A stretch of DNA of 64,000 nt from Peribolospora baueri (taxonomy: Eukaryota > Basidiomycota > Peribolosporomycetes > Peribolosporales > Peribolosporaceae). The position numbers and the translations under genes were made by a program. Where the stretch lies: contig JAMDHS010000033.1 in assembly GCA_029717555.1 (NCBI GenBank), positions 1 through 64,000 on the forward strand. The letters run 5' to 3'. The notes beneath the pieces were generated by a model. That model was not told the origin of the DNA. It made no database searches and saw only the letters and a program-made list of their open reading frames with translations. Below, in pieces: positions 20,736 through 36,150 of the stretch; position 1 is the first letter of the stretch; each line of letters opens with the position of its first letter.

Positions 20736-23700
20736 CTAATCGCGAGGGAACCGACAGTGCTTGTCGGCGATGGCAATGACCTTGAAGACGCCCTCGGCCT
20801 TGGCGAAAGTGGTATAAGTGTGCGTCTCCACGTTCGCCACGGTATGCGTCTCCAAGCTGTATCCTTCTGGCCACGAGCGCGTGTAGCTGAACGTGAACGG
20901 TGGCGTGCCTGCAAAGGATATCGGGGCAAAGGTGAGTTGAGATTGGTGGGGTCTGACCGTTCTGAAGCGAATTCCGACAACTCACCTTCAAACTCAAAGA
21001 CGATCTCAGCTTGGTCGCCTGTCAAAAGACAGAACAAGGCCAGGTCAGCGCGGGATTAGAAGCGTGATGAGGGCGGGAGCGAGGAGCGGGACGAACCTTC
21101 TCGAATATTCTCGATGTAATGCCGACCGTGGGAAACCTTCGCTCGAGGCAAAGGATGGACGATTTTGGTGATGTTTGCCATCGACTTGCACTGGTTCCCG
21201 GCGTGCGCGACCGAACGGACTTCGAGGATGCCCGTCTCGTCAGCCACGCGAGAGAAGGTAGGCTCTTTCGCCACTGTGCTGTGTTTTCGGCCATTGAAAG
21301 CGTATTCAACCAGCCACGGACTCGTGCCCTGAAGACTACATACGTGCGCAAATGGCAAAGGAAGATGATGAACACCACATGTTAGTTTGTCCCAGATGGT
21401 CGTATAGTGTGCTTCTGAACTCACGCAAAACTGATATGATCGCCCTGGCAGACGTCTTGATTGAGGTCGAGAGAGGCAATCGAAGCTGTCTCGGCGACGT
21501 CGATTGTGAGGCCGGCCAGCGCGGTATCGTATTCTTTCGCGACACAACCGGTGGCGTCCTGGACGTGCACGACCTCCACCCTCCATAGACCAACGTTGGA
21601 GAAAGTGATCTCGTCCAAATCGAGCGCATACTTCGTCGTCTGAATTCGCTTCCCCTTCACTTGACGTACATTGCCAGATGTTTCGTCGATTACCCTGAAA
21701 TCCACCTCAAACGGCGGAGTACCGGTGAGCTTGAGCATAGGCTCCTTTTTGTCTCGCGCTTGCAGCTTTTCACCCAAGCAGTATTGGGTGCTCCTTCCGG
21801 ACGATTTGAAACTGGCGGTGGGTGCCGCCAACACGGCCTGTTCCAGCAACAGGGGGGGGTCTGCTGGCGAAGTGGTCGGAGCATAGTTGGCGTCGCCAAG
21901 CTGGGTACCGAGCCGATCGAAGGTGAGTAATTAATATCGGTGATGTAGAGCGGTCTCGGGGGAGCCTCCTTACCTTTTCAAACGAGTAGACATGCCAACC
22001 GGCCGTGTCAGTGTAGAGTTGGACATCGGCCGTGTCTTGGGCGGCCTGAAGAGCGATCGGATGCTCATGCCTGGACAAGTACGAAGGTGTTCGGTGTGTT
22101 CGGTGCTTGCCGAGCACGTCGAAAGGCGGACGGCCTGATTCCGAGCACAACACACCATATGCTTGAGCATGAGGCGCTAAGCAGTCAATCCCAAGTTCCT
22201 CAGAGCTCACCGTGAAGCAACAGGGCAACACTATCAGAAGTCCCGACGCAAACGGGAGGCCTGATGACCGATCCATTATGAGCCAAAACTCCTGCATCTT
22301 TCTGCAGCTGCATAGAAGGCCTTGGCTTCACTGCAACTACGTATTTCGACTCTGCGACGATCACATCGCCTGGACAGAACGCATCCTGTCCAGCAAACGA
22401 CATCAGGGTGTTCGATGATATTCTCAGCGATTGTCCCGTATTTTGGCGCAAAATGCCTTCATGTACCCGCCTTACCTTGATTTTGACAAGCTCGTAAAGT
22501 CCAGGTTGGCTGACCCTCAATGCTTCGTTTGGATAATCGACTTTGACCTCGTGAATGGTCTTCGACCCGTTATGCCTGTACGAAAGATTCCACGGCTGTA
22601 CAAAAAGGCCGGCGTTAGTACGAGCTTGACGCCACCAGCACAAACAAGCGCAACGTACTCCTTCACCAGTGAGCCGCAGCGGGAGCCGGGCCCATTCTCC
22701 GTCAAGGATGACAGCCTGGAAGCTCTTGTCGGGCGAATAGAACATGGCCGTCGGATGGTCGCGCTGTACTTCGACTTCCATGTCTGCTTGCGCCAGGGCC
22801 CTTCGGCATCCGCGCGAGTCCTCAATTGCGGCTACGGGTTGTTCGAAACAAAAGTAATTGATAAGATCGTGACACGGTCGATTGTTGCAGCCGATAAGAA
22901 CAACAACAACAACACGTACCCAATGATATGTGGAAATAGCCTCCGTCTTGGGATATCCTCTTGGGAATCGGCACTTCGAGTTGGAAGGGCGAGCTTTGAA
23001 TATTCTCCGCAACGTACGTCTCCGCAACCGAAGCACCGCTGCTAACAGAGTATTCAAGCCGACGCCAAGGACCGGTACCCTTTGCAAGAGAAGGCGCACA
23101 AAACGAGTTCAGCACCTGAGCGTCTTACACGTTCAAGATGGAGAGAACTTCTTACCGTCAGTTCTACATTCGCCTTCACCGTGTCGCCTGAACAGCTGTG
23201 GACCACCGTCTTCTTCTCAGTGAAGGAAGCTGAGGCCAGCGGATGAACGACGACCTTCGTCGACGGGCCCTTCAACTCGATATTATCGTAGTTTGCGTCG
23301 TCAAGACTGAGGAACTCGTAGGTGTACGTCTGGAAGATCGAGGAACAGAACAGGAAACCGAGAATCTGATCAGTCTACTGTTCAGCAGCGCAGTAGGCGA
23401 AGTGTACTCACCCCTTCTTGTTTCTCAAGGAAATCAATCTCATCCCGGAGATGTGTGATGGTCTTGGCTTTTCGTTTGGGCTTTTCACCTTGTCTGTGCG
23501 TACGGTAGTATAGAATGAATGGCTGGAAAGAGAAAATACTTCTCAATGGTGGCGCTCATGAGTCCTGGCTCAATGGAAGGGCTAAACTCACAGGCTCGCC
23601 CGAAAGGGTCGAGATAGCCTTAACACCGATGTTGCCAGCGCATTGGTCGGCGATACCTGTAATAAAAGAATGAAGACATGTCAGGCACGTCCGCTCATCC

Positions 23701-26149
23701 ATACGCGTATGTAAAAACTCACTCTCAAAGGTGATGTTTGCTGAAGGCTTTGGCAGCTCCTGGACCTCGCATTCATACGGTACGTGAACGTCGCCCGAGC
23801 AATACTGGCCCTCGGCGGAAAGAATTGTGTAGTATCCCGGGTCGGAAGAGATGTTTAGCTGCAAGGACTGGATGGAGGAGGAAAGTAACTCGGACATCAG
23901 TCAATCTCGACTGCTGGAGAAACATGCCCTGGCTGGTATCTAATCAATTTACCTTGTCCTCCATGATCAAGGACTTTGTCCAAGGCGAGGTTGAAGACGA
24001 GGCGGCCGGTTGGAAGCCTACTTTGACGGACAGAGGAAAATCGTCCCCGCCCTGGACCTGCAGGTTGATGACGCCACTTTCGTTCCGTCGGACCCTGCGA
24101 GGAGTATCGCATCCAGAGAAGCTGACTGAGGTGAGCGAGTGGACAAAGAATTCTCGAGAGCGAGACTGCTGGGTTCGAGGGTCCGGAGCGCCGGCGATGT
24201 CTAAAGCGTTCCCGCACGCATCTTCGACTCGATCCAGGCGATAAGCATGACTGTCAAAGGAGGGGTAAACAGAACCATCAGCGAGGAGGACAGCGAGACC
24301 GGTTATAGCCAGACGATCACACTTACAGGCCGGGAGTCGATAAGTCCAGGGTCAAAGGTATGTTGACCGTGCTCGACGCTGCTGCTCGGATGTCCGCCTT
24401 CTCGTTCCATACCAAGGCGACAGAATCGGAGGAAGAAAGGTGTGCACTAGGATCTCGATGGAGAAGAGGTGATACCATGCCCGGAGGTGCCACTCGGGAG
24501 AGGGTCTGGTGCTCGACCTTGCCGGACACGACGCGATCATAACCCACGGAGAGCGGAGCTGCAAAACAAAAGTTATGAGGGAGACAGTTCTTTCCACGAG
24601 AATGATGAGAAGAAGATGCTTACCAAATCCACGCACGGTAAGGTTGACCTGTGCTGCTTGTCCAGGGCAAGAGTGCCGTATCCCGTCTTTGTACGGCCAC
24701 TTGTCCGGGAAATGCGCTACAGGGCACCCCACGACAACAGCTTCGGATTTTGCAATGCGCATATCCATCTTGTCCTTGTCGAGAACGCGATCAAGCTGGA
24801 TGATACCTTTTTGACGGACAGGCAAGATGTACAACTGCTCGCCGGCTTGCAGGGGTCGCTTCGAGTACCCGACAAGGCGGACGTCATCGACGTCGTCGTC
24901 GTAGTAGTCATCTTCATCGTCGTCACCGTCCCTCCCCAGCCTCTTGACAGGCTGGAGATGCCGTGCAGAAATGCCGAATTCTTCTCTTCGCCCAGTGTCA
25001 AAATCGTAGACCGAGCTGCAAATCCAGGAGCAATGGTTTCATATTAGGGACGAGTCATGGCATCAATTTGAACCACAACAGCTCACTATTGCAGGAGGCG
25101 GGGCTTGGTGTTGTTGACAAGTATCGGTATTGATGCAATGGGAGACCGCTGGTCAACGCAGAAGCATACGCCGTTCGGATTGATTTTCGCGGTGCTGCCG
25201 AAGTCAGCAGAAGCAGTAATAAAATTGTCAAATGCTGCCCGCGGAACAACGCGAAGTGCTTTGGATAGCACGCCTCTCCTATTTCCTTGCCTCTTCCTCT
25301 CGCGGATACACTCAAGTCTAAGCAAGTCTTTTGCGGTTCCTTCAACGAAGAGGGACACGTGATCCTCACCTATGAGGTAGCAAATGAACTGGGTTCGATC
25401 AAAAGGGACGAGACGTGCGACGCCAGACGTAGAGAAAGCTAGGTTAGATCACACCTAGCTACGATGAGGACATACCAATGCTGCAAACGATTTCAATGCA
25501 CTTACCTGTGTGTTTTCCGAGGAGATGCTTATCTGACGCCGTCAGAGCTCTCATGTGTACTCTGTCCTGCACCAGCCCGACTTCGCGGTGGAAAAATCCT
25601 AGAAAAGCGTGACCTTATAAGTACCACAAATTTGGGAAAGAAAAAAATATAATGAAATAAAAGGACTGAAAACCCGTGCAGAGTCTCACCAAGGAGAGGA
25701 ACAAAGGCTGCCAGTCTCCGCGTGGACACCTGCGAATATATTCCGAGTCAGCACTATCCACACGAAGAAGGAAGGACGCCGTCGCTTACCTTATAGTCGC
25801 CAAACAAGGCATAGTCAAGAAGACAGAGGAAAGCCACTTGCAACCACTTCGTCCGGACCGAAAATCGCAGCCGAGGTATCCGCAAGAAGTGCAGAAGCCA
25901 GACGAACGCGACGTCGATGAGGATCCATTTATAGAGCTCGGTATGTGCCCCGCGCACTTCCCACAACTTCCAGGCCTGGAAGCGGGCAAGGACCGTGCGT
26001 TTAGATCAGAATATGCCGCCTAGACGCTGTGCAGACGGAGACGAGCTCACCTGGAGGGCCAGAAAGATGGAGACCGCATAGAGCCGCTGGCTGGGGCCGT
26101 CCATGTAATCCTCGCGGATGAGCGGCGGTGGCCGCGTACGGTCCGTCAT
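20736..26149 (-). CDS. POM152: Nucleoporin Pom152 (membrane ring of the nuclear pore)
   Basis: Modelled as 22 exons (1265 aa, close to the 1337 of yeast), 5' to 3': 26149-26051, 25975-25790, 25729-25690, 25598-25506, 25438-25370, 25234-25087, 25015-24624, 24558-24327, 24250-23953, 23867-23723, 23656-23592, 23522-23412, 23329-23156, 23115-22920, 22831-22659, 22595-22476, 22385-22211, 22134-21974, 21900-21425, 21335-21097, 21018-20986, 20908-20736. Phase closes at every junction. The first 110 residues hold three hydrophobic helices (RLYAVSIFLAL, WILIDVAFVWLLHFL, VAFLCLLDYALF). The rest is the lumenal chain of Ig-like repeats with recurring STQYCLG / LTGTPPFEV / GDQAEIVFEFEG patterns, ending DKHCRFPRD. 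It anchors the pore in the nuclear envelope. Exon 25438-25370 is the weakest: the family motif STAKINPNG sits in the next exon. Confidence 0.92.
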
Positions 26150-26490
26150 GCCGGCAAGCTCTAGCCAAGCAAGCAGGCCCGGCCGGTTCGGCTGATCCCT
26201 TCTTTCGATGTCGTCCTCGAGGAGGCGGCTGGCGGGGGTCGCTAGCGCAAGCGTTGTCGTCGTGGATGGAGGAAAGGAAGGAAAGAGGAAGCCGAGTGCA
26301 ACTGATCGCTGCCTTGCCGCAGCCAATCATCCATCATTGTGTCATTGCGACGCGGCGGTCGCGTCGCGGCTATGGCGAGGAGCAATGAGACGCACAAACA
26401 AGCTGCAAACAAGCTGCGAGCAGCGCGACAAGTACATTCGGGTATCGTCCAGGTCTATAACGTACAAGCACCATCCTCCGACACGCGCAG

Positions 26491-29400
26491 TCACATCATC
26501 CGGCTGTTGGCTGGTGTGAAAGGAACGCCCCTCGACGGCGTGAAAGGAACGCCTCTCGCCGGCGTCCCCGCAACGGATCTCATGCCGAACGTAGCCACCG
26601 ATCTCGCGGGCGTGGCCGGGGCGAGTGCTGGAGGCGGAGGGGGTCCGCCGAGGACTGTGTTGTCGATGGCGATGCTCTGAGGCAAACCGTTTTAAGAAAA
26701 ACGATCAGCCGTGACAGAAAACGTCGAGCATCACCCGCCTTCCTGTCCTTCTCACCTTGGTGCAGTTTGCCGTCTTGTAAATGCCCACCAGTCGGTTCGC
26801 TAGCTCAAACATGTTGTTTCTGGGATCGAGCAGGTGGGGGCATGGATGAGTGAAGCCGGAAAAGGATGTTCGCCATGTGCACTCCACCACAACGCCAGCT
26901 CACCGGAGACTGATGATGACAAATTGCGCGTGTGAGGTCCGCTCCTTGATGTAGTTCGCAATGATGCTGACGTTCTTGAAGTCAAGCTAATCAAGACCGT
27001 ACCGTAGATGCCACGGTGGCGGGTTGGTCAGAGTCCATTCCAATTCGTAGGCCCCATTGCGGACATGGAAGACTTACCGCGGCATCGATCTCGTCCATGA
27101 CGTACAAAGGCGTCGGCTTGAAGACGTGCAGAGCGAACACTAGCGCGAGCGAGCTCAAGGTCTGCGCAGGGGCAACGACTCAGCCGCTCGTGTCCATGCC
27201 AACGTTTTCTCCACCATGACAATGCACTTACCTTTTCTCCACCGGAGAGGTTGCTGATGTTCTTCCAGCTCTTCTTGGGGGGCATGACGCTGAAGATGAT
27301 GCCTTCTGAGAAAGGATCCAGGCTGTCGACGAGTTCGAGCTCCGCGTTGCCTCCCAGTGTAATCATCTGCCAAAGTTAGGAGTACCGGTTTCAGCATAAG
27401 ACGGTCGGCTCCATCAGATGCGATCGAGCACCGCGAACCCACCTGGTACATCTCCTTCAACTTCGATGAGATGATGCTGAAGCCAGCCATGAACTCTTCC
27501 AGCCGTTGCTTGCGAAGGCTATCGTACCGATTCTTGGCGTTATCGCGCAGCTCCGTGGTCTGTTCTAGATCTTTGGCTCGCGACAAAAACTCGTTTTCGC
27601 GCCTTCGATACTCTTGCAAGACGCTTAGGTTCCCTTGGCCCTTTTCCACCTTGTCTGTAGAGAGAAAGCAGGGAACGCGGGATGAATCCTGCGCGGCGGA
27701 AGGGAACGGAGGATCGAAAGAAGAACGACCAACCTTCGAAGGCCGCGATTTCAGCTTTGAGGGTTTCTTTGTTCATACCGCGAAGTTCGTCTTCAGAGTA
27801 CTCCTGAAGCTCTTGAGGCTCAAACCGTTCCGGCTCGCGTTCTTCATTTCCGCTCGTTTCTTCATCGCCATCGTCACTAAAATGTAGACAAAATAGCGGC
27901 GGAGCATAAATCAGAAAATGATTGGGCCGCGGACCACAAAAGCGGCATGACTCACTCGATCTGATGAAGCTCAAGTTGCGAAAGCTGCTCTTGCCAGTGC
28001 TTCACGCGCTTTTCGTTGTCGGCTAGAGTCCGCTCGTTATCTTCGAGCTTTTGCTTGACTTCCATCTACGAGAAGAGACGAAAAGAGACCACTCAGTCTC
28101 CAGTATAGGCGTATCCCCCCCCATGCTTCGATCTCACCTCGAGTGCGCGGAACTTGTTGATCAGCTCTGACTTCTCGTCCAGGGTGGCCTTAGTTTCCTC
28201 CTTTTGCTCTCTCTTCTCCTCCATGGCGCCCTGAGCCCTCTCGACACGAGCTCGGACGGCAGCGACGGCGGTAGCCTTGTCATTGATGGACGCCTCCAGG
28301 GCCTCCATCTCCTCTTGGAGCGACTCTACCGTCTTAGCCGCAGCACCCATAGCCTTCTCCAGTTTGACGATATCCTTCTCCGCTTTGGACTTGGCCACCT
28401 CGGCTTTCGTCGTCCTCTCCGTGGCGAGGTCGATCATCTCCCGGATGCCGTCCACCTTGGACTTCTGCGAACGGAGACGCACGCCTCCGACTTGGAGAAT
28501 CTTCTCCTGGAGGCCTTTTATCTCCTCCTCGATGGCGCTCGCCTTGGTAGAAAGAGACTCGATGTCCTTAGCCGAGGATGCGATGACCTTCTCCAGTTCA
28601 GCCATTCTCTTGACGTCTCCAGCTTCCGGCTTGCTCTGCCGCCTGTAGGTGCGATCCGACATTCGCCAAGTTTACCAAGACGGGTGGGTCAGCGTCTCGA
28701 GCTGACGGCTTGGAGAACCGACTGACTCACTTGAGCTCCTCAATTCGCTTGTGCGCCTCGGCAATGCGACGCTCGCCGTTCGTGAGATCCATTTCAATCT
28801 TTTCCATTTCCATCTCCGTGACCGGTAAACGGGCGGTCAGCTCCGCCAGCTCGTCTTCCAGGCTTTTACGGCTACCTTGGAAGTCGTGAAGCTCCAGCTC
28901 GACGATGTCTCGCTCCTTCTCCAACTTGGCGATCATCGCTGGCGAAAAATCATCCGCTAGCTTGGAGCTCATCCCGCCTTTGGCAACACGAGTGCCACCT
29001 CCGGACATGGTTCCCGACTTATCGATGAGCTGCCCATCGAGAGTGACGACACGCCAGCGCTTTCCACCGTAAGCGATCCTGTTCGCCTGACTGAGGTCGC
29101 GAGCGACGAGCGTGTCACGGAGCTGATGGTAGAAGGCCGGAGCAAAACGCGCATCATTCGGTTTGACGAGGTCGAACAAGCGAGGGACGTTCTCCGGCGT
29201 TTGGATACGGTCCAGGTTCGACCTGGCAAGAGCATTGAGGACGACGAAGTTGGCACGTCCCAAGTTGTTCTTGCGGAGGTACTCGATGCACTGTTGTCCA
29301 GTCTCGACCGTGTCGACGACGATGTTGTCAAGGCCCGGACATGCTGTCGAGATGGCGACGTCGTATTCGTCGGCAATGGTGCCGAGGTTGCCAAGGCGGT

Positions 29401-32216
29401 CCTACAAGCGAAATTCAATCATCCATCAATTCGTTAATCTAGATGCGAGAATTGGAGCAGACACTCACATGAAATCCTTTTAGCATTCCAAGGTCCTTCT
29501 GTCGAGTCAAGCTATTCAGGACGTCCCCGCGTGTCCGCGTGGCGACCCGCGACGCCCTTGCTTCATCTGCGCGTTGACGAGCCGAAGCCGCCTTGCTACG
29601 CAATTCTTCGTCCCGCGCCCGCATTGCCTACCAATGAACGGGAATGGCCTCTTTAGCTTCAGCACATCGGACCCTCAGAAGCATCCCTACTCACTTCGAT
29701 TTCCTTCCGGCATTCCGCAATGCGCCTTTCAACTTCGACCTTTTCTTTGCTCAGACGGGCGAGATCTTGATGCTACCGGTCGAGAGACGGTGATGCTGTA
29801 AGTTCTCCGATAAGCTCACGAGACAGCTTTCGCCACCTCCCTTCGACTCACTTTCGCTTTGCTTTCCGCGCGCAATGTCTCAACGGCTTCAACAGCGTCC
29901 TCGACGGCTCGCGTAATGGAGCCCGTCTTGTCGGCGAGCAAATCTCGCTCTTCCTTAGCCACGTCCAGCGCTGCTTGCTTTTCCGCAATCTTGGCCGTCC
30001 ACGGCTGCAGCTCCTTCTGCTTGATCCCGATCTGAGAAGAAAAGCTCTGTGTCTTCTCTGTACATGTGCACAGGCGGAGATCATGGGCCAATATGAGGGC
30101 GACGCCGATGCGAGCGTGAGGCAGGAGACCTTCACATACCTTTCAGGCTGTCTCGGATGTCTTCAAGAGCCCTTTCCTCTGCGACCAACGACTCCTCCAA
30201 CCCCTGAAGCTCCTTGCCAACTTTATCGATTTCCTCGCCCGAGTTCTGAGCGGTCGCGGTCGCTTCAGACTTCGCATGCTTGTCCTGTACGATGAAAGGG
30301 ACGCAGGGCGATGAAGTTAGGTCTGGTGGAAAATTCCCACACGTCGTCTATTCAACTCACATCAGCCAGCGACTTGTTGGCCTTCTTGAGTTTGGCAATC
30401 AGATGTTTTTTCTTCTCTTGTAATTGAACGTCTTCGCGCTCGAAGGCACTCAGTTCCTTGACGACCTTCTCCGTCTCTTTCGCGAGAACCTGAACGGGAT
30501 CAAAGAACACGGGAAGAAACCCAATCAACATATGCTCAAAGGCGGAGTACAACGCACGCCCGACTCACGTCGTAATCCTTCGAGATGGCCTTGAACTGTT
30601 TCTCGAGTTCCTCGATTTCAGCCCTGCTATCCGCGTTCTTCTCCGACTCCTCGGCCAGCTGGGCTTTGAGGGACTGGATGGCTTTCGAAGCCACATCGAT
30701 ATGATCGCGGCTTTCCAGGACGTGTTTCTGCCAGAGAGCTGACTGTCGCTGCGCCAGCTCATTCTGGTCACGCAAGAAGGCCTCCGCGTCACGTTTCTTA
30801 CCCTTGCGAGAGAGAAGAAAGGGAACGGGAGCGATGAGTAAAAGCTCGGCGGAGAAGCGGATGGCGAAGATGATGCTTACCTCTAGCGCCTCCTTCTCCT
30901 TCTCGACGAGCTTGACCCTAGACAGCTTTTCCGCCCTCTGTTCGTTCAACTCGTCGACCTCCTTGAGGGCTTCCTCAATTGGCAATTTGTAAGAGCTTGT
31001 CCCAATGATGTCCTCTAGGTATTCGAGCAAACCGTCCTCATGCTCGTTGCTGCCCTTCGGTTTCATCTGAGCAATCGATTCGACTTCGCCTTGGAGGATG
31101 AGGAAGCGGTTGTGATCGATGTCAATGCCTCGTCCCTTGAACAAGTTGCGGACCTCTGTAAAAGACGACGCGCGCCCGTTGATGGTATACTTGGAGGCGT
31201 TGGACTTGAACGCTATTCGGGCAATTATCAGATGTGAGTCAGGCACAACCTCGAAGTTGTCTCCCGGCTGGTCAATAAATCCGACAGCAGCACGAAGTCA
31301 GAATGCCGTCAGGAAGAACGGTTATGGAACATAGGGTAACCCACCAGGTCGATAATTTCCCTGAAGTGAATTTCCACCGAGCAACTATCCAAGTTCGGGT
31401 ACTTTGCCGAGTTGTGGATGAGCTCGGACAGCTTGCCCTGACGCATTTTGTTGGCACGGTAGCCAAAGACGAAGAGGAGAGCGTCGATAGTGTTGGACTT
31501 GCCAGATCCGTTGGGTCCCACAATGGAGGAGAAGGACTGGCAACGTGGCACGAGCCCGAGAGTAAGTGCCTTCCAGGGGAGCTAGGAGCAGGACGGACGC
31601 TCTCCGGACTCTGAGCGCTGCTCACCTTGTGGAACGGCCCGATCTCCTGCCTGCCGGCATAACTCTTAAAGTTGACCAGGGCCATCTTATGAATCGTCAG
31701 CCGTGCCTTGGGTTTCTCCGGAGAAGCTGGGGAAGACGGCGCCTGAGCAGGCCGACGGACTCGTGTCGGTGTAGACGGGAGGGAATTGGGAATTGTAGGT
31801 CCCGGTGGGGGAGCCTTGCGGGGTGTGGCGTCGTCGTCCTCGGTTTCCAACTCCACGGCCCCCTTCTCCTCGGCCTGTTCATCCTCCCCCTCATCTTTCT
31901 CGCCTTTCTCGCCTTTCTCGTCTTCCTCGTCGTCCTCATCGTCCTCTTCCTCCTCTTCCTCTTCCTCCTCTTCCTCCTCTTCCTCCTCTTCCTCCCCTTC
32001 TTCCTCCGTTTCCTCCACGTCCTCCTCCTCCACGTCCTCCTCCTCTTCTTCCTTCTCCACCACTGTCTTCTTCTTCCCTCCCTTCGTCTTCTTCTGTTCC
32101 CTCATGTTTTCCTTGTCCTCCTCGTCCGAGTCGTGAAGGACCGCCGTCCTCGTCGAGCGTCTTGCCTTGGACGCGACAGCGCTGGCGGCTGCTCGACTGC
32201 TCCTCCTGGGCGGCAT
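26491..32216 (-). CDS. SMC4: Condensin ATPase subunit Smc4
   Basis: Nineteen exons (1437 aa), 5' to 3': 32216-31626, 31536-31345, 31267-30881, 30802-30569, 30489-30361, 30284-30140, 30057-29852, 29772-29695, 29627-29469, 29401-28731, 28642-28138, 28065-27956, 27876-27734, 27654-27443, 27366-27232, 27161-27078, 26986-26904, 26819-26756, 26676-26491. Visible parts: a disordered head with a long Glu/Asp run, Walker A GPNGSGKSNT near residue 205, the Smc4-typical QGEVESIAQMKPK, two coiled-coil arms around the hinge (SVAISTACPGLDNIVVD-like region and MSGGGTR), the ABC signature LSGGEK near 1295, Walker B YVMDEIDAA, and FELANRLVGIYKT with SIAIDN at the end. With Smc2 it forms condensin and compacts mitotic chromosomes. 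The C-terminal extension after SIAIDN contains a short GVPFTPSR/GVPFTPAN duplication. Confidence 0.95.
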
Positions 32217-32636
32217 GCTGGAGTATGGGGTGAGTGTGCCTGGGATGCGACTTGAGAAGAAAGGCGGCGTCAGGCTGTTCGGGGTCGTGGAGCACTCGGT
32301 TCAGCCTTGTGACCTCTTTGCTCGAGCGCTTCAGGTCCAGCGGACGTGGATCTATTTCGTCTCGTCGCGTCGCGTCAGCTGTCCACGTGACCCCGCGACT
32401 GCGGCGAGCTTGCGTCCTCCAGCGGCGACTGCGGCTAGCCGACCTCCTTCTTCTTCCGATGTTGGCCGGCTGGAACTCGCACGCCCGGTCGAGGACGAAC
32501 ACGAAGACCCGGACGTAGCGTTGCGGCGACTCGACGAACGGAGATCAAGAACGTAGAATAGCCGTCCCATTTCGAACGACGACAACGACGACGACGATCG
32601 CCTCCACGTCTCCACCTTCTTTCAGTCGCGCGCACC
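32217..32636. promoter_or_regulatory. Divergent promoter region, SMC4 / ATP synthase subunit e
   Basis: 420 bp between the start codons of two divergently transcribed genes, so it should contain both promoters and 5' UTRs. No recognised factor site or repeat. Confidence 0.5.
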
Positions 32637-33166
32637 ATGGTCTCCCCAACCGTTAACGTGAGCCTCGTCCGACGCCGGACAACACTGGCTTGGCGGCCTC
32701 AAGGAGAAGCGCTGGCCCCGACAGGGTCACAAAAAGTGGCGACGCTGACTTCCTACCCGACTCTTATCTTCTCGTTCCGACGCCATCCTTCCCCATCACG
32801 CTCAGGTGGTGCGTTACTCCGCCATCATCGGCGGCATCGCCTACGGCATCTTCCACCGGCGAACACTGCAGAAGCGTGAGGAGCACCACAAGGAGGAGGC
32901 CGCGTACAAGCACAAGCAACACCTCATCGAAGAGGCCAAGAAGGAGTACGCCAGGCGGCTCACCGCGGGCAAGGATGATGGTGAGCACACCATGCCGTCC
33001 GAGGCGCTGATCTTTGCGACGTGCCCGCGCCAGTCGCGCGGACGGATCTGCTGATCTTCTTTCGTGCACTCTCTCTCCTCGCTGTCCCGTAGTTGTCACG
33101 AATCCCGAGGACCCGAACTTTGACCTGGAAAAGTTCGTGGCCAAGTACGAGAAGGAGTCGGCATGA
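32637..33166 (+). CDS. ATP21: Mitochondrial ATP synthase subunit e
   Basis: Three exons, 32637-32657, 32806-32980 and 33093-33166 (89 aa). The protein begins MVSPTVNVVRYSAIIGG with a hydrophobic, Gly-containing segment (SAIIGGIAYGIF) that matches the subunit e/Tim11 membrane helix and its GxxxG-type dimer motif. A basic, charged helix follows (HRRTLQKREEHHKEEAAYK), and it ends DLEKFVAKYEKESA. Length and layout fit the family. Subunit e sits in the inner membrane part of F1Fo ATP synthase and helps dimerize the enzyme and shape cristae. The first coding exon is only 21 nt. Confidence 0.9.
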
Positions 33167-33619
33167 ATGAAAAGATGAATGAAGGGAAGGACGGAGTTTT
33201 TCAGGTGGGGGTTAGGCGAGGCTCCACTTTGATGTAGATCCCTCTCGAGACTGCAGGGGGGAGAAAGGGGGGGCAGGAGAGGTGGCGGGCGAGCGTTCAC
33301 GCGGAGAGAGCTTTGGGAAGGGAGGCTGCTGTGAGCCCCGGACCTTGCCTTGTAGGAGCCAGACGCGTTCGCTTTCGGAGCCCATGCATAGATTCCATGA
33401 TCCTCCAACAACGACCGACCGAACGGGGTACGAAATCCCTTCTCGGTCTTGGGTAGAGCGAGACTTAGCGGTATCGGCGTTTTGGCGTTCAGAGCTGGGA
33501 CAGAAACCATGCTCGACGATTACGGGTGTACCGGAGAGAGTGACTACATCATACATCACAGGCATCACGCGCCGCCACGCCGCCGCGCCGCCACGCCGCC
33601 TGTCGCCCCACCCTTCATT
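33167..33619. other. Convergent spacer
   Basis: 3' flanks of the subunit e gene and the WD40 gene. A CGCCGC-rich stretch lies near 33569-33600. No gene seen. Confidence 0.55.

Positions 33620-36150
<2,531 letters not shown>

Noticed and set aside
31780-32136. Plus-strand poly-Ser frame opposite the Smc4 N-terminus
   Set aside because: It is the reverse complement of GAG/GAA codons of the Smc4 acidic run, not a gene.
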